Shown here in pieces: positions 11,374-22,589 of a stretch of 64,000 nt of DNA. The first letter of the stretch is position 1; every line of letters begins with the position of its first letter. Source of the stretch: Ulva prolifera. Its lineage: Eukaryota > Chlorophyta > Ulvophyceae > Ulvales > Ulvaceae. The notes beneath the pieces are model-generated. The model did not search any database. It was given only the letters and a program-made list of their open reading frames with translations, and was not told where the DNA came from. Where the stretch lies: contig CM041201.1 in assembly GCA_023078555.1 (NCBI GenBank), forward strand, positions 7,571,172 to 7,635,171, read 5' to 3'. The translations under genes were made by a program, and so were the position numbers.

Positions 11374-14300
11374 ATGAAAGATGACAAGTCCAAGCAGAAA
11401 GTGGCTGTCTCCTCCGAGCATAGGTCCACGGATGATCATCATGTGGTGCAGGATGGCGGGGCTGTGACGAAAAGCGGTGCCGGCGGTGTTGGAGCGCACT
11501 CGCACCGCGATGTCGATGGGCTGGCCTGGTGTCGAAACGTGCAGGAAGCCCCCGTGTACCGCCCTACGGTAGAAGAATTCGAAGATCCTGTAGCATTTAT
11601 TCGCTCGATCAAAGCTGAGGCTGAGCGATTTGGCATATGCAAGATCATTCCCCCAGTGCAAGCCAGCACGCCCTGTTTCGACGCATTGCGCAGAGACGTC
11701 GGCCACAACGGCGCAATCGGCAGCCTGAAGCTTACAACACGGCAGCAGCTTATTGGGAACCTAGAATGGGAGGACTGGGACCAGAATCGTTTCTGGACAG
11801 CTCCAGAGCGCAACTTGAAAGGCTTCCACCAGCAGGCCGAGAACACTGCCGCGAAGGTGTTTGGCACATCACTGCAACTGCCAGTCAGGAAGGTTGAGGT
11901 GAGCGAATCCTGCCTGTCTCCTGTCCTGGTTTCAGATGGTATGTATAGACCCTTGGCACATTGACTGCCTCCTCTGACTCATTTTCCATGCAGGAGGCTT
12001 TCTGGACAAGAATGACCAAGCCGTGCAAGGCCACTTCTACGGATTTCTACGTAGAATACGGGGACAATATTGAGGGTACGGGTTTTGCAGACGATGAGAA
12101 TGATCCCCTCGGTAGTTCAGCGTGGAACCTGAACAAATTGCCCTTCTCGGATCAGAGCAGCCCCATTAAACTCCTACAGACGCCCATCCCAGGTGTCACG
12201 ACGCCGATGCTGTACCACGGTACACTATTTTCCACCTTCTCGTGGCACATCGAAGATCTCTACCTCAACAGCATCAACTACCACCACGTAGGCGCCTGCA
12301 AGACCTGGTATGGCGTGGCCGCACAGCATGCTGATGCATTCGAGCAGGTCGTTCAGGATGAGGTGCTGCCCCTGCTCATGACACACGCCGTCCTGGTCAT
12401 TGCACAGCCGTGCCAGGCAGAGCCAGCGTCCATCCGAGCTTTCCAGAACATGCCAGTCTCTGATGCAGGTGTACCACAAAATGTGTGCTAAGATGCGGAA
12501 CAGCGGGGCCTCTGAGACAGAGATCAAGCAGCAGGTCCTCAAGACTCTCTTCCTGAAGAACACGATATTCTCCCCCGGCCTGCTGGCTGCCCGTGGCATC
12601 CCGGTCACCCGTGTCGAGCAAGCAGCCGGAGAGTTCGTCGTCACCTTCCCCCGCAGCTACCATGCCGGCTTCTCGCACGGCATCAACCTCGGCGAGGCTG
12701 TCAACTTCGCCATGACAGAGTGGTATGAGTTTGGCTGCGATGCAGCCCTGCGCATGGCCTTCCTCGGCAAGCCACCAGTACGCGCCCCTCCCCCCCACAG
12801 GCACCTGCCGTGCCTTGTGTACATGCTGTTTCTTTTCCGTGCGCTCGCCTGGATCACGCGGCCCTCTGCCATGCTGCTATGTCACGGCTTGCTGGCTGTG
12901 TCTGTGGGGTCTGGCCCCCACACAGTTCAGCCGCCAGGCACACCTGCACACCGCCAGGGTTGTCTCGCCCCCGGACGCCACGGCCGCAGTCAGCACCCCA
13001 CTCCCTCTGCAGGCGCTGCCGATGGACCAGATCACCTGCATCGATGCGTATACGCTGTCAGAGACGCTCAAGGCGTCGGCGGACATGTCCCAGGGTGCCG
13101 ACCGTGGCTTCCGGCAGTGGCTGCTGGAGTCCGGCGCCGCCGCAGTCCCCCCTCACGCGGTGCCCCTCATCGTCGCCTTCTGCCGCATCATCCGATGGCA
13201 CCACCGCCACATGTCGGCGTTGCTGCTCGACGGCATGGCGATGGACCGCCAGGCGATCGAGGTCTCGGTGCCGTGCTGCGTGACCGCGGAGCTCATGCAT
13301 GTCGTTGCGGTCATGCCGGCGGACACGCATCAGCCGGTGTCACTGCGGCACTGGCTCGCGAGCGGCCGTGACGGCAACGGGCCCGTGGGCCGCAAGGGCA
13401 CGATCCTGCTGCATGAGAAGTGGGAGGTGTACCATGAGCTCGCGCAGCTTTTCTGTGAGCTCTGCATGCAGCAGGTGTGAGCTCCATCTGTTGCCTCGTC
13501 TGCATGCCCCAAGCCCGCTCCCGCGCTGCCTATGCCGATTGTGCCATCACGAACACTCGCCCAAACAGCGAGCGAGATATGCAGCGTGCTGATGCATGCT
13601 GTGTGTCCCGTCAGCTGTGTGTGTAAGCTGAAGGCGGGCCCTCCCGTGAGGCAGCGGCTGCGTGCAGGGCTGGGGGACAGTGCAGCTGGACGAGTGGCGT
13701 GCACAGGGCCTGACGGACAGGCTCATGATGCCGCAGAGCGAGCTGGCGCCGTGCTGGGAGGACCTCACGGCGGCGTACGACTGGGGCGGCGGCGTCTCGT
13801 CGCCCCTCGCGTCGGCGCTCTCCTCCTCCGACTGCCTGCCACGCGCCTGCGGCAAGGACGGCGCGATGCTGCCGGCGCTCGCGACGCTGCTGCCCGAGCC
13901 GGCCGCGGACGTGCCGCTCGTCGCGCCGCCGAAGAAGGTGCCTGTCGGGATGCCGTCAAAGCGCTCGAGCTCGAAGGGCAGCCGCGGCTCGCGCAAGGCC
14001 GGCGGCCGCACCAACGCCAAGGCACGGCCCTCGTCGTGGCAACTGTGCTTGCGTGCGCAAAGATCGGGGGCCGCCATACTGTGCATGTATGGGAGTGCAC
14101 GGCCGTGTGCAGTGTTGGGGGGGCACTGTCATGTGACAAGGTGGATGCTGTGTGCATGTGTGTGTGAGGGTGAACGTGCATGCATGATGTTCACGCATGA
14201 TCGACTTTGTGCAGGACCCGCAGGCGCAGGAGTCGGTGCCGGCGGGTACGCCCAAGGTCGAGCTGTCCGAGGCGACGGGGGCGCCAGAGCAGACGCAGTC

Positions 14301-16584
14301 GCCGTCGACGGCAGGCAAGAGCCCGCAGGGTGGGCCGCTCGGGTCGTCCCCGGGCGATGGCGCGGGTGAGGCGGGCGAGCAGCCACGCAAGCGCGCCAGC
14401 CGCGCGTCGAAGAACGCGGCGATGGCGTCATGGAAGGCGAACCGCATGCTGGAGGAGGACGGCGATGAGGAGGGCAGCCTGGAGGAGGACCGCCCCGGCC
14501 GGCGCTCGAAAAAGGTGCGGTGGCGCTGTACACAAGGGGGGGGGGGGGGGGGGGGGGGGGGTGTAGCCGGGGTGTGTTGCCGGGGTGTGTTTGTGCGGCA
14601 TTATGCACCCGGGTGGGGGTGCGGGGGTGGTGCCAGTTCTGGCGCACGTGCTGGATCAACATTGGCCGTCCATATCGCCGGTTGCCGATGTCTGACCTAC
14701 AGCTCGGGGCATCTTGTGTGACAAGCGTAGGGGGCGCAGCAGCAGCATGTAGCGCGCAATGACACGCTGTCGCTAGAGGCTCACATGCATGGTGTCAACG
14801 TGCAAGTGGTTGCGGAGGAGCCGCTGCGCGTCGGTTTGGTGTTGTGTGCGGCGGCGGCTCGGCACTTGACGCGGTGTGTCGTGTTGTGCAGCCAAAGCGA
14901 GAGGACTCTGCAAACATGCCCCTGTCCGCCAAGGCCGGCCCGGCGCTGGCCAAGGTGTACAGCAACGCGGCCGCCCTCTCCAACGCCATGGAGGACCATG
15001 GCGCCGCCGTGTCGAAGGACCCCGCGGGGCTGCTCAACTGCTTCAACAACGGGCAGCAGTGGTCGTCCGGCGGCGGCGGGGGGGGCGCTGCGCTCGGCGT
15101 CGGCGACCTCGGCCTGCCGAACGGCTCGCAGCAGAACATGGCGCTGCCGAGCATCCCCCGGGCGTCGACGCTGCCGGGAAGCCAGGGCGACGTCGGCGGG
15201 GGGGCCGGAGGCTGGGGCGGGGGCTCCGTGAGCGGGGGGCCCGGCGGCATGTCCCATGTCGGCGGCGGCCCCGGTGGTGGCGACGCGCCCGTGCGGCCGC
15301 CGTCGACGCCGCTGAATCCCTTCACGAACTTCAACGCGTTCCACCACGAGCAGGACATTTGGCGGCGGCGGGTCGGGGAGATCAACAACCAGTGGGTGCA
15401 GAAGCTGCAGGAGGGCGCGAAGACCAACGCAGAGGTGCAGGCGCTGCTGCGCTACTACATGTCGCTGCCGGACGTGTCGCAGGTGTACCCCGTCAACGCG
15501 GACGCACGCATGGGCGGCCCGATGGCGTCGACGGGCAGCGGCGGCGCGCCGTCGCCCGGCCTCGGCGGCAACAATGGCCACGGCAGCGCGAACCAGATGC
15601 CTACCGGCTCCGGCATCCAGGTGCGCCGCAGTCTCTCCAGCTCTTTGCGCTGCGTGCTGTGCTATGCGGGGTCCAGGCGGCAGGAGTGCTGTGGCTGAGG
15701 GGTTTTGCGGTGGTGTGCAGGGCAGCGGGCAACTGAACGGGGCGAGCCCGATGGGGCTGCAGCAGGGCGCGAATTCGCAGCGGCGCACGCTGCCGGGCCA
15801 GAACATGGGCCCGTGGAACGCGACTGCGGCCCGCAAGGAGAGCCTCCACAACGGCCCGATCTCGGCTCAGGACCTCGCGACCGGCATCCGCGGCCGGCCG
15901 GCCAGCAGCGAGGACAGCCGCCAGTGTGCCCCCGCCCCTCCTGCCTGGACGCCTTGTGGCCTGGCTGCTCGCCGTTGTGCCATGTCCGCACTGCAGGCAA
16001 GTTCGGCGTATGTACCTGGAGGTGTTAGTTGTGTGCTGCATCGGACTGACTCATGCGGCGGCTTGTACAGGAACGGTGGAAAGAATCGTGTGCAAACGGT
16101 GGGCGCGGTGCAACAGAGCGGCGGCGGCGGCGGGCCGCCGGCGCCGCAGTCGGGGCCGCCGGTGGCGACGGGCGCCCCGTCGGCCAACGGGCCGCTCTCG
16201 ATGCCCGGCACGCGCAGCCGCAGCACGCGCGTCGCCGGCGGCGCGGGCCAGCAGCAGCCGCGCACGTCGGCGTCCAACATGCAGGGCGGATTGCCTGACG
16301 GCGCTGGCGCCGGCCTGCCGCCGGACGGCACGGGCGGCGCGAGCCCGCACAACATGTCGCCGGCCCTGCCGATGCAGGGCGGCGGCCTCGCGCCGGGCCC
16401 CATGGGGCTCGGCGTGATGGACCTCTCGAGCCCCAACGCGCCTCTCTCGCCGCACTCTCCGGACACGCCGCACTCCGTGAGCGAGATCATCAATGGCCGG
16501 GACCGCGAGTTCCACGATTTCATGTCGTTCCTCGGCGGCGAGGCCGACGATGCCGACCTCGGCATGGAGTTCAACCTGACGTGA
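11374..16584 (+). CDS. JmjN-JmjC (KDM4-like) histone lysine demethylase
   Basis: Nine exons fit: 11374-11898, 11994-12362, 12469-12777, 13013-13474, 13668-14021, 14215-14514, 14892-15620, 15721-15923 and 16071-16584, giving 1,254 residues. JmjN is at about 59-100 (APVYRPTVEEFEDPVAFIRS). JmjC spans about 230-390, with Fe(II) ligands His260 and Glu262 in FSWHIED, the distal His near 368 in YHAGFSHG, and the Asn and Lys of SINYHHVGACKTWY that bind 2-oxoglutarate in KDM4. The enzyme should remove methyl groups from histone H3 lysines in the nucleus; the target residue cannot be told. About 700 C-terminal residues are low-complexity (Gly, Pro, Ser, Asn) without a recognisable reader domain. Exon 5 needs a GC donor (AAG|GCACG); the others are GT-AG. 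Confidence 0.88.
14536..14561 (+). repeat. Run of 26 G in a JmjC-gene intron
   Basis: An uninterrupted G homopolymer lies 22 bp inside intron 6 of the JmjC gene (intron 14515-14891). It is G-quadruplex-prone on the coding strand. Its exact length may be an assembly artefact. Confidence 0.9.
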
Positions 16585-17665
16585 AAGCACGCGCCTGGCG
16601 TGAACGCAGCGGCAAGCATCTGTGGCTCAGACGCTGCCGTTTGTGCAGATCAGCGCGGACATGATGGAGGCGGGAGGGGGGGGGAGAGAACAGGGGGGGT
16701 TCAGGAGGGGTAGGCGCTGCAATCTGAGCGCCCGCGGTGTCGTTTGTCAACACCTGGATGAGCGCGGGGTGGCGTGAGGCGGGTCACTGGCGTGAGTGCT
16801 GATGCCGGTGCAAAACCAAATGATTTTTATCTTGAGATCTGTAGTTAGTAGTTGCCCTCCCGCACTAGATGGACCGTGCCGTGCAGGTTCGCTGCCTCAG
16901 CGTCGGCATTGGTCCTGGTTGGCGGCACGCAGTCGAATATCGAGCCACAGCGTATGTAAACAAGCATAATTATTGTGGCTGCCGTGCTCTGCATGAACGG
17001 CCAGACTGGGTAATGGCACTCTCCACTGCCGCATATGCACGCATACATATTTACATATTTTCTAATAAATGCACGAACAGATGCAGCACAGGTGCAGATG
17101 CAGCATATGTGCAACGTACGCTGCCACTTGCACATTGTGCATTACTTGAATGGCTGGCAACGAGCCTCTGCATTGCAGAATGCAGTGCAGACCAATTCCA
17201 TCAGCCCAGGCCAATTCCATCAGCCACATAACCATTTTGCGGCTAGTTCTATTGCATTTGTTACCGCTTTCGTCCAACAAAGAAAGCCTGCATGCGTGCA
17301 ATGCTGCTCTTGTAGGGCTGCTAGTCGCCGGCACACCCAGGAGGTGGCCACGAAAAGGGCAGTTGCTTTCAGAAGAGCCGTGTCAAAATTGCACCTGCCT
17401 TGAAGCGAAGGCCTGGATCTCTCAAGTCACTGAAACTTGCTGCAACAATGCCACGCAGGCTCATGCTTCTGAAGCCCGTAACATGACCCGCAGCTTGGCC
17501 CCAGTGGTACATTGATAATATCTATCGCCCAAGAAATTGCGCCATTACAGTCCAAAGGTCATGTCATCATGTTACAAGAATGCAGCCCATGCACAGCACC
17601 AAAGCATACGACCATGCATTGCAGCTAAAAAGCATCGATCCGAAACACAGCGTGTGCGAAGGTTG
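16585..17665. other. Intergenic region between convergent genes
   Basis: This is the space between the 3' ends of the JmjC gene (+) and the oxidoreductase gene (-). It contains a purine-rich stretch at 16670-16712 and AT-richer DNA around 17040-17070, but no supported exon. Confidence 0.5.
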
Positions 17666-20182
17666 TCACAGCCGGACTACAACCTTCCCGATGGCTGCCC
17701 CGGTGAGCATGTACTCGATCGCGTCCACCACGCTCTCGAGGCCATGGAACTCCTTGACATCCACCAGGGCCTTCAACTCCCCACTTGCCAGCTTGTCCAA
17801 AGCCTCAGCTCGAATCTCCCTGACCTTGCTCATGTCCTGAACACACGCACCCATTTTCGCGGTGCGGTCCACATCCCGGTCTCTGTCCTTGCAACACACC
17901 ACCTTCGCCCACAGCAAGCGCGCGGGGGCTGAGTGCCCGTCAGGTGAGCCATGGCCGTGACTAGGCGCCCGACCACCGGCTCACAAATGGTACTTGTTTC
18001 TGTTTCGATTCTGCTATCTATTCAACAGCTGCTTTCAAAAGCTGTCTGCACGTAAACAGGGCACGCAGCGTCAGCCTCGGCACACGCACGACTGATGTGG
18101 CATCGCACAGCCGTCCTGAGCGCCCACACATGCATGAGCAGGCATGCAGCGCAAGCGTTACGGGCGTTTGCCATTGGGAGGTAGTACGGCATGCGCTGTC
18201 AGCCGCGGCCACAACAGCCTGTGGCAGTGAAACCCATTCTCAGAATACAGTACCTTGGGCCAGATGTCACTGCGCAGGGTCCTCCCATCGCCGAGGTCGA
18301 CAGGGGCGCCCCCCCACATCGTCTCGTCGTTGCGGGGTCGCCCCGGCCTCTCCCGTGGCACCGTTCCTGCACAGCACCAGCGCCACTCAACAGCTGCGCC
18401 ACACGCAGTGCAGCGCAGCGGCTCGGCCGCAGACTCAGCCATGCCGATGCCCCCGCGATGCGCTCCTGTTCGCGCCAGCTGCCAGCCGCCAGCCGAGGTG
18501 ATAGCGCACAAATTCATCCAAATCCGCACGTCCCACACAAGACGTTTTGAGTTTCCCCAGTAGCCCCTGCACAGCACCCAGCACAGCATGCGTGCAGCAT
18601 GCATGCAGACGGCGCGCACCGGTGTGTGGGTATTCACTGATGTACCCTATCTGCAGCAGCGTCGCGCCCGGAGCCATGTGGCCGATCAGCGTCTCCTGCA
18701 GCTCCCCGCCGACGCCGTCCACCACCCAGTCCAGGCCCCCCGGATACTCCGCGGCCAGCACGGCGCCGATGTCTGTGTCGCGGTAGTTGATGGCCCGCGC
18801 GCCCAGCGCCTCGGTTGCGGCGGCCTTGGCGGCGGACCCGACGCTCGCGACGACCTGCGCCCCGGCCATGCGTGCAAACTGCACGATGAACGACCCCGCG
18901 GCTCCTGCAGTGGCGCGGGCGGAGGGTGAGCGCCGCTGTGTCAAGTGTATGGTGTGAAACACACGATCGGGGGGAGGTGAACAACAGGGGCGAGCGGGGA
19001 TGTCGGGTGTCGGAGGGTCAACGGCATTTGAGTGCACGATGGGGGAGCGTTATCGACAGGGGCAACGACGAACCTGGGATGGAGGGCTATTTGACGAGAT
19101 GCAAAGCAATGTAAAATGGAAGTGTAATTTTTCGGGCAGCCGGCGTGGTGAGCAGGTGCCCTCCCCCCGAGCCAGTGCTCCATGTTGTTGATCAAAGCTT
19201 GTATACAGCTGACTGTGGGTTTTCCTGGACCATCTGTGGTGTGCAAGTGCATACGATGACGTGCGGGCAAGCTGTGCGGCGCTGTGGGATTTGTCTCACA
19301 CTGATCAGATGAAGTGTTGCTGGCCCATGGCTGGTGCCGGATCTGAGTGCACGGGTTCGGGTGTGGGCCTTTTGACTGTCGAGTCTGTGTGAATGCGAGG
19401 GATTTCAGTCTCACGGTTCCGCGGAGGGATGACTCTGGTGGCTGCTCCTGCTCACAGGGAAGATGGCTGAAGACGGTCAACGCTTCACCTTTCGTGCCGT
19501 GTGCAGGCAACCTGGCGGGGGAGACAAGGTGAAACTCATGTGGCAGCGACAGTTCTGAAAGGTGGAGGTGCTACCTGCGCCAGCTGTGACAAATACTGTC
19601 TGGCCGGGCTTGATGTCCGCAGCGGATTGCACAACCATGCTTCCGAAGAGGCCCGACAAGGCCACCGCGGCAACCTCAGCGGACGCCTCCGGGACCTTGC
19701 ATAACATCCGCTCTGAAAAGACGCTGTAGTCGTTGTAGCGTGCCAAAGAGCAGCTGACAGCGTCGCCAGGGCGCACAGATGTGACGTTCGGGCCCGTCGC
19801 CACGACGATACCACACCCTTCAGCACCGACAGGGAAGTCTGTCTTGCCCTGATTTGACGCCCCTCTGCATGTGATATGGAACAAATTATATGATTGATGC
19901 CGTTGTGTCGAGCTGTGTCTATTTTGGACCTTGCGCTGGAGAGCCCGTCCACGGTGCAGGCCAAGCTCAAGTCAGCTGTGAACCGCACATGTGCTTTCCC
20001 AGACACAGAAACGTGTCATGCCCGCCATTAACGCCCAAAAACTTCATCTTGACCAGCACCTCATCTTCTTGAAGATCTGGTATGGGAGTGGAGATGACAT
20101 GCAGTATATCTCGGGGGTTGCCTGTGTGCTTGGCCACGACCTGTTTTCTTGTGGCTGGAATCGCCACTTCTTCCGCTGACGC
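17666..20182 (-). CDS. Quinone-oxidoreductase-like MDR enzyme (ZADH2/PTGR3-like)
   Basis: This is a zinc-independent medium-chain dehydrogenase/reductase expected to use NADPH to reduce quinones or alkenals. Five exons fit: 20182-20013, 19864-19575, 18904-18620, 18366-18254 and 17836-17666, with phases agreeing, for 342 residues so far. The catalytic-domain start reads EDEVLVKMKFLGVNGGHD. The Rossmann fold is VTAGAGGAAGSFIVQFARM, formed across exons 2/3. Then come GGLDWVVDGVGGE, LLQIGYISEYPHTG, a TMWGGAPVDLGDG segment seen in plant and algal relatives, and a FHGLESVVDAIEYML end. No in-frame ATG exists in the first exon until well inside the domain. A split start codon is possible: an acceptor at CGCACAG followed by TG GCC GTG would need only an A from an upstream exon. 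Confidence 0.8.
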
Positions 20183-21599
20183 CTGCACGGCCACTGTGCG
20201 TCGATTGATTCAACATTTTGGATGGTTTGCGTGGTGCATATTGCTACTGCAGCTGCCCCCGCTGCCTTGAGGCTCTGTGAGCGGGGACCTGGCATGGGTG
20301 GCACCATTGGGTGCCGAGGCACGCTGAGCACGAGCGTATATGCCATTGGAGGGACAGCAACATACGAAACAGACCTCACGATAAGCAAAGTTCATATCTG
20401 GACGGTTTCACAGATCAGGATCGCACTGGCGTTGCGTGAGCTGTGTACGTTGACCCAGCGCGTGGTGTCCCGCTCTTGCGTCGCACGCCCACGAATGCTT
20501 GACTAGATCTGGCTGCAGTATGCATAGATGCAGATAAACAACGCACGAAAGCAATCTGTATCCCCCTATTGCAGTTCACTGCAACCGGGACGCCTAATGT
20601 GGTTCCGAAGCCAGAGATCAACCGTGGTACTGCCTCGCAAATCGATATGGCGCGTTTGGTTGGTGGCAGCGCGAATGCCAGCTTTATGCAGACAACCAGT
20701 TCGGAGGCGCCCCCATCATCACAAGAACACGGTCGTCGTGGCAACAGACATACGCAGCGTCTTCGTCTCTGCACAGTGGCACACATTCGCCAGCTCATCG
20801 CATGCATGGAACATGTAGGCAGCAGGACATTCAGCTCACACTGTCAAGATGATTGGCGCAAATTCTCAAACCACAATTGCCACAAGATGAAACCCAGTGA
20901 AGTGTTTCATGTTACAGGTGCGCTCCAGTCCTGCGCTGAGGCGCTCAGCTCCCATCTGACCACCCCTCTCCCATCAGCTCCCATCTGACCACCCCGACAC
21001 TTTTCGAGACCCAGCCATGGCACCGACCACAATTGCATCTAAAACATAAGATCTGGCAATTCCACGGCAGGACGCAGCGGAACGACTGCCAGGGAAGCTG
21101 ATGTAGCATACATTGAGATGCTGGGCTTGTGCCCACTCCACACCCGCACCAGCAGGGCTATCTAGAGCACACGACTGCCTCAACAGAGCTGCAGTTCTTA
21201 GCAGTGGAGACGTGTTGCTGAACTATGATGCTGACATATCGGAGGGGCATTCGTGATCAATTCTTGGGAAAAACGATCATCACGAAGGCTTCTCAGCCAG
21301 TCCGGTCCAGCTCCCTGTGTCAGAGTGTACTACGAGTCCTTCAATGCTGCAAATGGAACACGCATACGATCAGAAACACCCGAGAGTTAAGTGGCGAGGC
21401 CAGGATGGATGATCCACTGAGGCTCGCTGAGCAGCATTGAAGATAGCCTCACCTTTGATAGACGCCGTTGGCATGATCTAGAAGGAGCGGCTTTCAGGCC
21501 GTGGGATGCCCACCGCATACCAGTGTACCTTTTCGGTGCACTGCAGTGCGCCAGTGGATGGTGGTGCGGCGGTACGGCCCCAGCCACAGTTGACTCAGC
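20183..21599. other. Spacer upstream of the oxidoreductase gene
   Basis: This should contain the missing 5' exon and promoter of the oxidoreductase gene. A plus-strand frame around 20569-20810 (NVVPKPEINRGTASQIDMA) has a coding-like composition, but I recognise no family and could not link it to other exons. Nothing else is supported. Confidence 0.35.
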
Positions 21600-22083
21600 C
21601 TAACGGTGCATATCAGCTTTGTTCTGTTTGAGGTGCTCTTTCAAGACAGCGTGCAGGCTCGCGACATCAGACTGCATTGCCCGCACGTCAGCACCGAGTT
21701 CCTTCACGCGATGGAGTTTTGTGCAGCAGGCCTGAACGTGTCCCGCTAGTAGCTCTTGTGCCTCGCAGCAGAGCTCAGTCACATCCTGCACAGTGCCAGG
21801 AGATGCCATCATGTGTGTCGCAAGCCCCAGCATTTACGAATACAGCCAGTCAGATGTGAAACGTCGTAGCGCAGCGTGCCTTCAGCTCGCCATACGCATC
21901 TTCCAGGAGGTCTTGGTGCTGCTGGAAAATGCTGTCTTGCTTTGTTACTAGCGCAGTGAGATCATCTGAGAACTTGCGATACGAATTGCAGGCTTTTGTA
22001 CATTTCTGAACAATGTCACTGATTTGGTGAGTTGGGTCGTCGGTGCACCTTCTGCCAGACGCCCCCGCGCCAGGGTCCGCCAT
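21600..22083 (-). CDS. Small coiled-coil protein, function unknown
   Basis: Two exons, 22083-21880 and 21785-21600, join in phase to 129 residues starting MADPGAGASGRRCTDD. Most of the protein is helical and charged with heptad-like spacing (for example FSDDLTALVTKQDSIFQQH and VKELGADVRAMQSDVASLH). Size and composition resemble small subunits of BLOC-1/BORC-type trafficking complexes, but I cannot match it to one, so this is only a guess. The intron would need a GC donor (AAG|GCACG), the same hexamer context as the JmjC gene's candidate. An upstream in-frame ATG at 22161 would add 26 residues. Confidence 0.5.
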
Positions 22084-22589
22084 GCGAATCGTGACGTGAT
22101 AGACACAGCTGTACCAATAATACTTTTCAAAGCAGCCAATGAAATTTTTTGTGTGAAGCATCAGTCATGAACCTTATCAATGCTCACGCATAGCGGGCGG
22201 GCATGGTGTCTACAAGCACACAGTCATACACGTAGCTGCAGAAACCATTCCTGTGGATCAGCCTCAAGTTACAAGCCCACACGCACAGCAGTGCATACAA
22301 GATTTCAGGAATTGCATTAAAAATATGCATTTGCAACTGGCGCAAACATCCCCAGTCGCTGAACCTGAGCCCCACAGCTCCCCCCCGTCCCAGCCTGTCA
22401 ACACCGCACCAAACACTGACACACAGTGGGCGACCAGGCACACGCGTAGTCTCGTACGTGTATCTGGCAGCCCACTCGTGCACACGCTGGGCATCCAGAT
22501 CCCACATAGCTCACGCACAGAGTGCTGTGTTGTAGATGCCCTGGTCTACTACCATCTGCATGAAGTTGACAACTGTCCTGTGTAACCTC

